Source of the DNA: Neonectria sp. B-13
Taxonomy: Eukaryota; Ascomycota; Sordariomycetes; Hypocreales; Nectriaceae
Assembly (NCBI GenBank): GCA_002682825.1
Contig: NOKP01000040.1
Location: forward strand, 154,565 to 218,564
Reading direction: 5' to 3'
DNA: 64,000 bases
Of this stretch, positions 1 to 9,742 are shown one piece after another. Each line of letters starts with the position of its first letter. The stretch's first letter is position 1. The notes under the pieces are model-generated. The model was given only the letters and a program-made list of their open reading frames with translations, did no database searches and had not been told where the DNA came from. Position numbers and translations under genes: made by a program.

Positions 1-1407
1 AACGTCCCGCAGCATCGCCTTGAGCCGATTCTCTTGATGGAAGCGCGAGAGAAGGGTGCTGATGTGCGCTTCTATCACGAGCTGGTAGACATTGACCAGA
101 CTGACGAGGGGATTGTGGCCCGAGTGCGCGAACGGACAACAAAGGCCGAGTATACAGTCCGCGCTCTTTATGCCGTCGGCGCAGACGGAGCCCGCTCGAC
201 CGTAGCTGAAAAGGCCGGCTTCGGGTTCCAAGGCGAGCCTGGGCTCATGTCCATGTTGAGTTCCTGGCTGGAGATGGATCTCAGCCAATACGTGGCCCAT
301 CGTCCCGCTTGTATCTACTGGATGTTGCAGCCGGGAGATGAGTTCTGGGTTGGCTCGGGAACTTGCGTTACTATGAAGCCGTGGGATGAGTGGGTGATGA
401 ATCGACAATACGACCCGGCAGATGGGGAGCCGGAAACCACCGACGAAGCCATCATCGCACATGTACGCCAGGCGTTGGGGATACCGGAGTCGCTACCAGT
501 CCGTGTCAAGCACATGGCCAAGTGGCAGGTCAACCACGTCGTAGCCACCGAGTACCGTCGTGGGCGGATCCTACTTGCAGGCGACGCGGCCCATCGCCAC
601 CCGCCGGCCAGCGGGCTGGGAAGCAATACCTGTGTGCAGGATGCATACAACCTCGCCTGGAAGCTGGCCCTGACCGTCAAGGGGCAAGCCGGTGAGCGAC
701 TGCTCGATAGCTACAGCCTAGAGAGGCAGCCAGTTGGCAAGCAAGTGGTGGACCACGCCATCATGACCCTCCACGACATGGCCGCGCTCCCAAAGGCCCT
801 GGGTTTCCAGCGAGGACAGTCACGGGAAGCAGGATTTGCCTCGCTGGAGGAGCTGTTCTCCGACGCCGACGGTGCAGCCGAGCGCCGCCTGATTCTGGAG
901 GAGCAGGTAAAGCTGGGCAATCGCCGCTCCAACCCACTGGGCGTGCAGCTAGGCCATCGCTACACGAACTCGCCCGCCGTGGTCGACGATGGGACGCCAT
1001 TCCCAGCTCCCCAGCGCGACCCAGTGCTATACTACGAGGCCACAACGCATCCCGGCGCTTACATGCCACACGCGTGGCTGGAGCACAACCAAGTTCGCAT
1101 GTCGACACTGGATATTATTGAGCATGGCCGCTTCGGCCTTGTCGTTGGTATCGGCGGCAAGCCTTGGGAAGCAGCCGCTGCCACCATCAGCCAGGAGCTC
1201 GGCATTGAGCTTCCTGTCTACTTCGTCGGCTATCGTTGTGCTTACGATGATGTGCTGGGAGAATGGAGGAGCCGACGTGAAATTGGGGACCGCGGCGCCC
1301 TCCTCGTTCGGCCTGACCGTTACATTGCCTGGCGTTCCGCTGACCGTCCCCCAAACCCTGTAGAGGCTTTGCGCTCAGCCTTGCGCCAGATCCTCGCACG
1401 CAACTGA
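1..1407 (+). CDS. FAD-dependent aromatic-ring monooxygenase (TfdB/phenol 2-monooxygenase-like), 5'-partial
   Basis: Reading frame 1 is open from the first base of the window, so the N-terminus with the dinucleotide-binding GxGxxG lies outside; the first in-frame ATG (base 34) is internal, because the residues before it (PQHRLEPILL) match the usual family segment. Visible are the second FAD motif GADGARS (about residues 49-55 counted from that ATG), the third motif GDAAH followed by PPASGLGSN (183-198), and a C-terminal thioredoxin-like tail with GALLVRPDRYIAWR. This is the PF01494 family, flavoproteins that hydroxylate phenolic rings with NAD(P)H and O2. No intron is needed in the 468 visible codons. 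It converges on the FAH-family gene and heads a likely catabolic cluster. The family is firm; the substrate (phenol, chlorophenol, salicylate-like) is not. Confidence 0.9.
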   Translation, partial: NVPQHRLEPILLMEAREKGADVRFYHELVDIDQTDEGIVARVRERTTKAEYTVRALYAVGADGARSTVAEKAGFGFQGEPGLMSMLSSWLEMDLSQYVAHRPACIYWMLQPGDEFWVGSGTCVTMKPWDEWVMNRQYDPADGEPETTDEAIIAHVRQALGIPESLPVRVKHMAKWQVNHVVATEYRRGRILLAGDAAHRHPPASGLGSNTCVQDAYNLAWKLALTVKGQAGERLLDSYSLERQPVGKQVVDHAIMTLHDMAALPKALGFQRGQSREAGFASLEELFSDADGAAERRLILEEQVKLGNRRSNPLGVQLGHRYTNSPAVVDDGTPFPAPQRDPVLYYEATTHPGAYMPHAWLEHNQVRMSTLDIIEHGRFGLVVGIGGKPWEAAAATISQELGIELPVYFVGYRCAYDDVLGEWRSRREIGDRGALLVRPDRYIAWRSADRPPNPVEALRSALRQILARN

Positions 1408-2447
1408 CTCAAAGTGCCCGGTCAGTCTTGTGGCGGCACTAATCAGCCCGGGCCACGGCTTAGTTAGAGCACGACTGATCTTAAAATGGACACTGGCGAA
1501 TCAGCAGGAGATGGGATCGAGAGTGGCCTTTCATTCAACTGTAGCAGTCGTTAGTTACATAAGTTTAGGGGCAGGACATATGTGACAAACCCAAGAATTA
1601 GGTCAACGACAAATGGGCTTTCTGGTGCATCTGTCAGAAGGCTTGAGCTTGCAAGCAGACTTGTGTAATGTTCCATGTTGGGTCACCGGTCCTAAAACTG
1701 AGTAATAAATGAATTGTGAACTGAACTACCCCATGTCATCTCTAGAACGACTTCAACGGATGACTTGTCTTCCGCAGCAGTGTTTCAGCCAGTTTGTAGC
1801 AGATATTCCAGGGATACCAATCGGTTCATTGCATATGATGACGTGTTTTACTCCAATCGAGGCCTGAACTCTCTCGTGGGGCCCTGACATTCAGTCACCT
1901 GGCCGAAGAAGGCACTTTGAGTGACATCAAATGGAGCAACTCCCTCACATCATCTCCAAAAAGGGGATCTTCTCCCCCACCTTCCAGGCCTTATCTGAGT
2001 ACCGAACCACTCCTAGAGAGGCTGATCTCCGCCCCAGCTGATCAAATCTCGCCGAAATCCCACCCAGCTCCCGCATCGACAACCATACCTCGGCAGTTCT
2101 ACTGGAAACCCCACGCACTTATAACTAGTCATGTTCTTCCTTGCAGTGAGGCGGATTCACGGCCTATCTGCGCTACATTCAAGACATTTTACTGCATCAC
2201 TATTGCCAAGACCTAGCGACTGATAGCAACGAAAATAGTGTTGATTACCGTGCTCTTTTGCTGTCGGATTTTCTTGACCATTCCTCTGAGTGCGTGAGAA
2301 GAGATACAATAGAAGTAATGGTTTCGATCGAATTGAGATCTATTCATTGCTTTTGCCCCTAGACCCTATAGCCCCTGTTCTTGTGCACTGGTCGACCACC
2401 GGCAAGCTCATGTACAATATTTGTCTCAGTCACTGCCACGCAGGCCA
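1408..2447. other. Convergent intergenic region
   Basis: About 1 kb between the stops of two convergent genes. It contains a 99-codon open frame (1917-2216, plus) without recognisable motifs, rich in Ser/Pro/Thr; I treat it as chance. No repeat or RNA gene was seen. Confidence 0.5.
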
Positions 2448-3510
2448 TCACAAGAAGACCATCCTGTTGCGTATCGTACCAATCCCGCTGATGGAGACCT
2501 CGACAACGTCGCCATCAGCCAGCCACTTCGGCGGCTTCATTCCCATACCCACGCCACCCGGTGTCCCCGTCAGAATAACCGACCCCTTCTCTAGTGTTGT
2601 TCCCTGACTCACAAATGCAATGATGTCTCTCACTCTAAAGATCAAGTCGCTCGTGCTTGACTCTTGGCGAAGATCCCCATTTACTCTTGTCTGTAGTAGG
2701 AGATCATCGGCTTCTCCGAGTACCTGTCATTTAAAGTCAGCCTTATCCTGTGAGTTGTGATTTGTTGGCTTACTCACGCTTGGTGAGACAAGCATCGGGC
2801 CCATCGGCGCAAAACAATCAAACCCTTTGGAGAAACACCACTGGGGGACTGCGCCCGCGAAGCTGGGATCTCTTTGCCACGTCCGCGCAGAGATATCATT
2901 TGCAACAGTATATCCCGCCACATGCTCTAGGGCATTCTCGACAGAGATATCCTTACCCTCTTTTCCAATGACTATGGCCTTCGATGAGTTAGCATGATGA
3001 AGTCCAGTGGCACCGTAAGTTATGACACCTACCAGCTCGCCCTCGTAATCAAGTTGGTCGTGCTGTGCAATTTTTGGTACGGGAATATCACTGGCCATTC
3101 CGGTAACTGACGGAGACGGTTTGGTGAAGATTGACGGATATGGCGGCGGGGCCCTCCCTGTCTCCTTGACTGGTATTGTCAGTGAACGAACGGAAGTTTT
3201 CTTCCGGCCTGGAGCAACACGGAGAGGGGGGAAGTAAAGTGGCGCCCAACATACTATGCTTGGCGTAGTTCAAGCCGACGCAACGCAGAATCGGGACGTC
3301 TTCTGGACTTAGAGGCCCAACAAGCTCTTGGACCCGAAATACTTTGTCCGTTGGTCTCGCACTGAACAAGTCAGGGCCGACCAGCTCTCGAGCTGTCAAT
3401 TTCCCTGCTTGAAGCAAAGTTACCAAGTCTTCAGCGGAATCCACCAACGCGTCACCAAGACGAAGATGATGATCCTCGTCAAGAAATCTGATAAATCGTC
3501 TCCAAGACAT
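2448..3510 (-). CDS. Fumarylacetoacetate hydrolase (FAH) family protein
   Basis: Three exons on the minus strand: 3510-3255, 3169-2778 and 2723-2448, with GT-AG introns of 85 and 54 bp, give 307 aa. The ATG at 3510 opens MSWRRFIRF; an upstream in-frame ATG at 3777 would add 89 residues of unlike composition and is rejected. The N-terminal lid (1-85, ending GLNYAKH) is followed by the FAH_C domain: the metal-binding acidic pattern D126-x-E128-x-E130 (LDYEGEL), YTVANDISAR with D177, PMGPMLV, then ILTGTPGGVGMG and a closing GIGTIRN. The family cleaves C-C bonds of acylpyruvates or hydrates/decarboxylates oxo-acids with Mg2+ or Mn2+. Next to a ring hydroxylase it plausibly acts on a ring-fission product such as fumarylpyruvate. 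The splice model restores every conserved block in frame. Exact reaction unknown. Confidence 0.9.
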
Positions 3511-3959
3511 GGTTCTTGTTCTGCAAGGGATAGGATGTGGTGGGAAAGAGAGCCACTCGTTGGGATGAGTTTCCTTGGAGACGCAAGATGTCGGGTGGGG
3601 AGGATCCAGGGACCTTTTGAATGAACTCAAACGTCGTTGCATGTGGGGCCTCAATGTGGCTTGGACTGTGTCACACCAGATGCCAAAGCTCTTGGGCCCG
3701 ATCTGAGCTTCTGTTATCTCATCCGAGTCCAGTATTGCCCCTGAGGGATTAATGGTACCGAAGCCAATCGCCCGCACAACATGGCACGCCCAAGCGCACT
3801 ATGCCCTAGCATTTCACTCACTGGCTATGCGAATGGAACACTGAAGCGCAGTATCTGATCCAAAAACAAATGTTTACTGTTCTAAGCGAGTAGCTCAAGC
3901 AAGCTATAGCGTCTACCAAATCTCCAGAGCTCCGCGTCGCAAACATGACTAGGAGGCCG
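3511..3959. other. Intergenic region (FAH-family promoter)
   Basis: 450 bp upstream of the FAH-family ATG and downstream of the next minus-strand gene. It probably holds the FAH-family promoter. No clear TATA box or repeat was identified. Confidence 0.4.
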
Positions 3960-4903
3960 TCATTTCTTCAGGGCATCCTGGATCTCCAGAGAGAGGCCAT
4001 CTACGTCAAAAACTGCAATTGGGCGACCTGCCCACTCGGCAATCCTCGTGACAGTTTCCAGCATGTCCTTGACGCATGCGACTGAGTTCCCAATGCCCAG
4101 TGTGGCTTTGATGTGGCTTTTGGTCTGCCGGACAGCCCCTAATGCAGCTATGGACGCTGCAATAACCAGATGCGACTGTTGCGGCTCAAAGACTTCCTCA
4201 TTTGCTTTCGAAATGAGATAGCCCCACGTAACAACCGTTGAGCAAGTGACTAGGGGAAACGAGGTCAGACGGGGCCACAGCTCAATAATGATATACTGCA
4301 GCCGACTTACACAAATCAGTGAAATACCTGTCCATTAAGCTGAAGATATCCGAGTTCCCAACTCCACTGTAAATCCGAGAACGTAGCTCTCGGCCTTTCC
4401 TAACGTCTTCCTCATCAATCGTCGGCTTGCGTAGGACTTTAGTCGAGGCATATGCTGGGCCTTTGCGCTGCACGACGCCAATCATCCCGTAGCATGCAGG
4501 AATACAGGTCGGCATCCCTAGGTATGGGAAGACGATGGTGATTGCTTCTCTCAGGCAAAGAAAGGCCTTTTCCGAGGCCTCTGGCGTCGAACCGAACGTG
4601 GTGTCGTCAAAAAGCCGCCCGACGACATCTGCACGGCCGACGGCGCAGCATGCAGCTGCCTGTTGACGGCTGTTGTTAGTAATCATTGGCATCCAGAATC
4701 TAACAGAGAGAGCGACTGTGAGAAGCCCAACGTACAATAATTGCGACGCTGTGCTGTTGTAGATCCGGATGCGCAGCGGCGAGCTTGGCATTGAGTGCCA
4801 TGAAGAGATCTCTGTCGTATGGTCGTGAGCCGGCCTTGACGTTGGTGGAAACGAACTTCTTGTCCCATTCGGACATGAACGAATCCGTATCCCAGTCGAA
4901 CAT
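3960..4903 (-). CDS. Carboxymuconolactone decarboxylase / AhpD-fold family protein
   Basis: Minus-strand exons 4903-4736, 4659-4311 and 4249-3960 (introns 76 and 61 bp, the first with a perfect TACTAAC branch site) give 268 aa. The ATG at 4903 lies in a good context (ACCAAGATGT). The protein is all-helical looking. Residues 105-135 (LREAITIVFPYLGMPTCIPA) and the C-terminal block HLVIAASIAALGAVRQTKSH ending at H218, then IKATLGIGNS, match the CMD/AhpD pattern. The redox CxxC of true AhpD is replaced by RQTK before the conserved His, so a peroxidase role is unlikely; this resembles fungal CMD-like proteins of unknown activity. There is no signal peptide. It is co-oriented with the FAH-family gene and divergent from the DUF3500 gene. 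Family call fairly sure, function inferred from context only. Confidence 0.75.
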
Positions 4904-5404
4904 CTTGGTCTCGCCTACTCACAGTGAAGAAAGAATTAGATGACTGTAATGCAGTAGAAAGCCCGGAAGCTGGTTGAGAACAGCGGAGGATGCGGTGGGC
5001 AGAGTAGAGTGAGTAGTGTACCTGTCTCTTACTACCTTGGCTATGTACATAGTCTAGCTATTCCAGCTTAGAGAAGTGGAGGCCCCACGTTGGTGTGTGG
5101 GGAGTATGTTCTGTGTCTGCGGTGTGTGGGTGGGGACAGTCTCCCATTGGTGGTTGGGGACTCTTCCTCGTCAACGCCACAGTCCCTCCGTCGGAATAAT
5201 CCGTCACTTGTAACATATATTGACTTGGTAGTCACTCATGTGGTTGTCGAGCTCCTAAATACATCGACTAATGCATCCATTACTGTAACATCAGTCTCAA
5301 CTTCGTGTCGTCAATCGGAAGCAAGACACCTCTTTGCTGTTTTGTACCACGCAAATCTCGCCAATACCGGAATCATCAACTGGCGTCAATCAACTATTCA
5401 GACC
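4904..5404. promoter_or_regulatory. Bidirectional promoter between CMD-like and DUF3500 genes
   Basis: 500 bp separate the two divergent start codons. A run of open frame upstream of 5405 (from 5090) is low-complexity and lies in the promoter. A CGG/CCG inverted half-site (5192-5203) typical of Zn2Cys6 regulators is present. Confidence 0.5.
5192..5203. promoter_or_regulatory. CGG-N6-CCG candidate Zn2Cys6 site
   Basis: Reads CGGAATAATCCG. A related element, CGGAATAACCG on the minus strand at 7259-7269, lies upstream of the cluster's MFS gene. The shared CGGAATAA core suggests a common regulator, but short motifs like this also arise by chance. Confidence 0.35.
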
Positions 5405-6682
5405 ATGGAAGGAATACGGAAAACATCGGCATTCCGGGAATACATCCCTCCACAAGACGCTCAGAGAAGCATCGAGCTTGCAAGATGTGACACGTACCAG
5501 TGGGCGAAGGTGCGCTGTGCCGAGCCGTTCATGGTTAAGTGGATGAACGACTGGGAACGGCTAGTCAACGAGCCTTACCAGGGCATCACCGTTGACGGCC
5601 ATGTGATACCCAATCTCTACCGCCTAGCCGACGAGTCTGAAGACCGCGAGTCACCTACCACGGAGATGGTGGCGGCAGCGCAAAGAGTGCTCGATATTGC
5701 AACCCCAGAGCAAAGGCAAGCCCTGTGCAGACCCATTGATGCTCCAGAATGGCGGCGCTGGATCAATCCGGAGATCTACGTATTCAGGCACGGCATTCGC
5801 CTCGAGGAGGTTCCAGAAGTGCTAGTTATAGCATTACACCATCTCATGCAAGCAAGCCTATCTCAAACCGGATACGAAAGGGCGAGCGGATGCATGAACA
5901 CCAATCAGTTTCTTGGCGAGATTACAAATGGCCAAGGGGTTTTAAACAGAAACTCATACAATTTTACCATCTTTGGTACGCCTTCGGAACAGGAGCCATG
6001 GGGCTGGCAGCTCTTTGGCCATCATCTAGACTTAAACGTCTTTGTTGTTGGGAAACAGATGGTGATATCGCCTGTGTTTATGGGAGCAGAGCCCAACATC
6101 ATTGACGAGGGACCCCATGAAGGCACTGAACTCTTTGTCAATCAAGAACAGGTGGGCATGGAGCTGATGCGGTCAATTGACATGGCGCAGCAAAGCAGGG
6201 TGCGCATCTTTTCCGAACTGAGTGGTCCAGAATATCCCGAGGGGCGCTTTCATCGCGCTGATCAACGACATTTGGGGGGAGCTTTCCAGGACAACCGTGT
6301 GATTCCATACGAGGGTGTCAATGTGACAGAGTTCAACGAACCTCAGCAGGACTTGGTCCGCAGACTACTAGTCTTGGGTCTTAGTTACCTTCCAGAGAAA
6401 GTGCTGGGTGTCAAGATGGAGGAAATCGCGCATCATTGGGAGGACACATATTTTTGCTGGATCGGCGGATGCCAAGTGGGAGATGCCTTCTATTACAAAG
6501 TGCACTCTCCTGTTGTCATGATCGAGTTCGATCATCACAGTGGAGTGTTTTTGAACAACAAAGTTCCCTTGCCCTTTCACATCCATACTCTGGTAAGGAC
6601 ACCGAACGGGAACGACTATGGCAAGGAACTTGTCAAGCAATTTCAGCAAAAGCGAGATGGGGCATCACGCAGCACTGCATGA
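5405..6682 (+). CDS. DUF3500 domain protein
   Basis: Intronless, 425 aa. The start was set at 5405 (ACCATGG, excellent context) rather than the longer in-frame ATG at 5090, whose extra 105 residues are Ser/Thr/Val-rich and lie in the promoter. The whole protein fits the DUF3500 family (PF12006). Visible are the central MNTNQFLGEITNGQG and GWQLFGHHLDLN blocks, an HH-rich segment near VMIEFDHHSG, and the C-terminal signature HIHTLVRTPNGNDYG at about 392-406. The many conserved His/Asp/Glu suggest metal binding, but no reaction is established for the family. No signal peptide or membrane segment was seen. Position between a CMD-like gene and a transporter suggests a role in the same catabolic cluster. 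Confidence 0.85.
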   Translation: MEGIRKTSAFREYIPPQDAQRSIELARCDTYQWAKVRCAEPFMVKWMNDWERLVNEPYQGITVDGHVIPNLYRLADESEDRESPTTEMVAAAQRVLDIATPEQRQALCRPIDAPEWRRWINPEIYVFRHGIRLEEVPEVLVIALHHLMQASLSQTGYERASGCMNTNQFLGEITNGQGVLNRNSYNFTIFGTPSEQEPWGWQLFGHHLDLNVFVVGKQMVISPVFMGAEPNIIDEGPHEGTELFVNQEQVGMELMRSIDMAQQSRVRIFSELSGPEYPEGRFHRADQRHLGGAFQDNRVIPYEGVNVTEFNEPQQDLVRRLLVLGLSYLPEKVLGVKMEEIAHHWEDTYFCWIGGCQVGDAFYYKVHSPVVMIEFDHHSGVFLNNKVPLPFHIHTLVRTPNGNDYGKELVKQFQQKRDGASRSTA

Positions 6683-7518
6683 TAGTGGTTCGGCACTGGC
6701 TCTGGAATGATTTGGAAAACCCCATTACGTATGCTCGTTGCCGCCCAAGCAACAAAGACTAGACGGACTGAATATGAATGAAACCAACCTTTTCAACCTC
6801 GCCCAGCTAAACCGTGATTCTGATAATGTTTGATTAGCTAGTGGCACGCAATCACACCGGATGCGCCACAGTTTCAATGTCGATTAACCTCAATATCCAG
6901 CTCTTTCCTATGAACAAGTTGCCTAGCAGCAGGCGGACCGAAACGTGGGTCCCGGCATGGCTCTGAGAACTGCCGTGAGGGCGGTCTTGGCAGTTGACCT
7001 TAAGAAGCCATGTTCGTGACGACGGTCTCGGACTCTCGGGGCCTTGACCCCGGTGTATTCAAACCTTCTTCGTATGTACCAGTATCCGGTAGGAAGCTTG
7101 GCGGCGACATCCAAGGGCCGCGCTTCGGAAATTGATGTGCGGAGGCGTCGCCTCTTCCCTTCTGGCGTACCTGGGACGTACTCTACGGCGAGTCCTGGCT
7201 AGTCAAGAGGAGATGCGCCGCCGTAACTGCTTCAAAATTAGTCCATGGTCACTACATGCGGTTATTCCGTCACGATTCCGACGCCGCACTTGACATGGTG
7301 CGGAGAACAGCCAACTCTTGTCCGTGCCCGTTAAGCGATGCGGAAACCCCGAGGCTTCTGCGGTAGCACTACTCCAGCCAGCCCGCGGGTTCCCAGCCAT
7401 CCTCAGTTAGGTTGGGACTTATAAGAAATGATCCAACGCTTGAAAATACTAAAAATTGGATCCTGCAGCTGTAGTCTTTCCTCAAAACTGACCCTCTGCT
7501 TCTTCCTAGTGCTCGACA
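6683..7518. other. Intergenic region with MFS promoter
   Basis: 836 bp without a convincing gene. Minus-strand frames at 6923-7114 and 7203-7400 have no recognisable motif. The half nearer 7519 probably holds the MFS promoter. Confidence 0.4.
7259..7269. promoter_or_regulatory. CGG-N5-CCG candidate regulator site
   Basis: CGGTTATTCCG on the plus strand (CGGAATAACCG on minus), 250 bp upstream of the MFS start. It shares CGGAATAA with the site at 5192-5203. Confidence 0.35.
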
Positions 7519-9198
7519 ATGAGTGAAAAACCAGACCTGGCGCATTGTGAAGATGGCAGCATTGCGACCGTCAAGGCCCTCCCGGACATTGTGCGGAGGG
7601 ACGCAGGCTTGCTTCTGGATACTGAAGGCTTGGATGGCCAACTCTCGCTCAAAGTCGCCGCTGATGGACATGTATGGCCAGATTGTTTCCCCTGTGTCAA
7701 TCAACTCTTACACTAACACCCCACAAACTAGACGGTGCTTCTTCCCCAGCCGACTGAAGATCCCTTTGATCCTCTCAACTGGTCTTGGAAACGAAAGCAT
7801 CTCATTCTCCTCACCGCCGCTTGGGCCGCCCTTTGTTCCGATTTCACTGCTGCCGCTGGGTCAGCCATCATATTCAACCAAGCTGAGCAATGGCATATAA
7901 CTCCCAACCGAGCCAACGACCCGAACGCCATATGTGTCTTGTTCAACGGACTTGGGGGTCTCCTCTGGGTGCCGCTGAGCTCCATCTGGGGTCGAGCCCC
8001 AGTGCTCTTCTGGACTACTGTCGCGGGTTTGGCAGTCAACATCGGCTCGGGTGCTGCTAATTCATACGGAATCTACTTCGCCATGCGAGTTCTCTCGGGC
8101 CTGTTTCTGACGAGTGGCCAAACCATGACCATTGCCATACTCAAGGACCTCTTCTTCTTCCACGAACGCGCCCGCAAGATCGGTCTCTGGGCGGTCCTTT
8201 ACGTCGCCTCGCCGTATCTCGGACCCTGTTTTGCCAACTTCATCATTTACGATACGCACCACTGGCCAGACGTCTGGTGGATGTGCTCGGGTGTCGTCGC
8301 TCTGCAGCTCCTCTTGGTCGTGGCATTCATGGACGAGACGTGGTACAATCGCGACTTGTCAATTCAACACCAGCCTCCTCGAGGCCGTGACTTTTCTGGC
8401 CGGCTGGCGAGACTCACGGGCATCTGGCAAATCCGAAATGAATCCTACTTCCCCGACTTGGTGCCAGTTTGCAAGCGATTCTTTGCCACCATTACGAAGC
8501 CTGCGTTTGCTCTGATCTGTTTTGCCTAGTGAGTCAACTCCTTTTGTGACCTTGGCAAGTCCTTGTAGCTGACAATTCTTAGTTTTCTCTGCTTCGCCTG
8601 GGTCATCGGCATTAACATCTCGACCAATTTGCTCTTCTTCAAGCCCAAGGAAGTCGGTGGCTATGGGTTCACAACCAAACAAATCGGCTTCCTGTACTTC
8701 TCTAATGTCGTTGGCGTGTTTTTAGGTGAGGTCTTTGGACACTATTTCAATGACTTCATGGCACACCGCTACATTAAGCGACACAAGGGAGTTTTTGAAT
8801 CAGAAGTCCGCCTCTGGACCATCTACATCTCCATCATGTTCATGGTGCCTTCTCTCATTCTTCTCGGCCAGTCGCTTCAAAAGACGCTGCCGGTAATCGC
8901 TGTCGTTTTTGGCTTGGGTATCTTCGCTTTTGGGGTAATGATCATGTCTGTCTCCGTCACAGCTTACGGGCTTGACTCGTATCCCAACGCGCCCGCAGAG
9001 ATCAGTTGCTGGATACAGTTTGCGCGTACCGCTGGTGGGTTCAGTGTGGGCTATTTCCAGGAACCGTGGATAAACCGCGTGGGTGCCGATGTAAGCTTCG
9101 GGACACAGGCGGCTATTGTGGCCTTTGCTGCCATCCCGGTGGTGCTGACGCACATTTACGGTCCTTCTCTGAGGCAGAAACATGGCCCAATTGAATGA
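7519..9198 (+). CDS. MFS transporter (fungal DHA1-type drug/organic-compound H+ antiporter-like)
   Basis: Exons 7519-7671, 7732-8528 and 8583-9198 (introns 60 and 54 bp; the first acceptor follows CACTAACACC) give 521 aa. The cytosolic N-terminus carries the fungal DHA1 signature DPFDPLNWSWKRK (residues about 60-72). Next come TM1, a WGRAP loop (variant of the MFS GxLaDrxGrr motif), RVLSGLF, and roughly 12 hydrophobic segments with a long central loop (about residues 230-290) that holds the second intron. The C-terminus is short and basic. Location in the plasma membrane is expected. As the last gene of the left cluster it probably imports the aromatic substrate or exports toxic intermediates. 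The family is certain, the substrate unknown. Confidence 0.9.
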
Positions 9199-9404
9199 TT
9201 TCCAAGGGCCTTTGCTACCAAGTCAGGTCCATGATCAACTACACCGAGACGGTTGAGCTGCATCGATGCTTGTTCTCCATAATCAATATCACGATAACCA
9301 CTGGGCTGACATGTGTCATCGATGACTTGGAGCTAGGATTTCTGAGAACTAGTCTCGTGGAAATGACAAAGACAGCGATAAGAATATATAAAGATTTTCA
9401 CACC

Positions 9405-9535
9405 CTAGTGTCCAATTCATGAAAGTTTATTCTATACTATAGACATAGAAATGAACTATCTATCTCTTGTTAAGCTGACAATTCAGACCAGTCTTCTTAT
9501 CTCTTTATTAATATCTTATAATATAACTATAGTAT
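9405..9535 (+). mobile_element. RepB copy B1, internal fragment
   Basis: Matches RepB B3 around 9958-10080 (shared GTCCAATTCATGAAA, then AAGCTGA and CTTCTTA blocks). Moderately RIP-mutated. It sits about 200 bp after the MFS stop codon and marks the island border. Confidence 0.6.
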
Positions 9536-9742
9536 TTATAGTAATTTTAGCTTTAGTTAATATTATTTAATAGTTTAAAATAATATAGTAAATAATATAT
9601 AATAGTTAATATAATAAGATATTATACTTAGTACTATTAGTCTTAATAACTTAAATATAATAAGCTTTCTTAATAATATAGTTTATATTAATATTATATT
9701 TTAAGCCTATTTTTATTTAGATATAATAGTCCTTAGTAGTAT

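Noticed and set aside
315..1108. Long minus-strand frames opposite the FAD monooxygenase
   Set aside because: Shadows of a GC-rich coding sequence; Arg/Pro/Ala-rich without motifs.
1917..2216. 99-codon open frame between convergent genes
   Set aside because: Low-complexity Ser/Pro/Thr composition, no motif, lies in probable UTR space.
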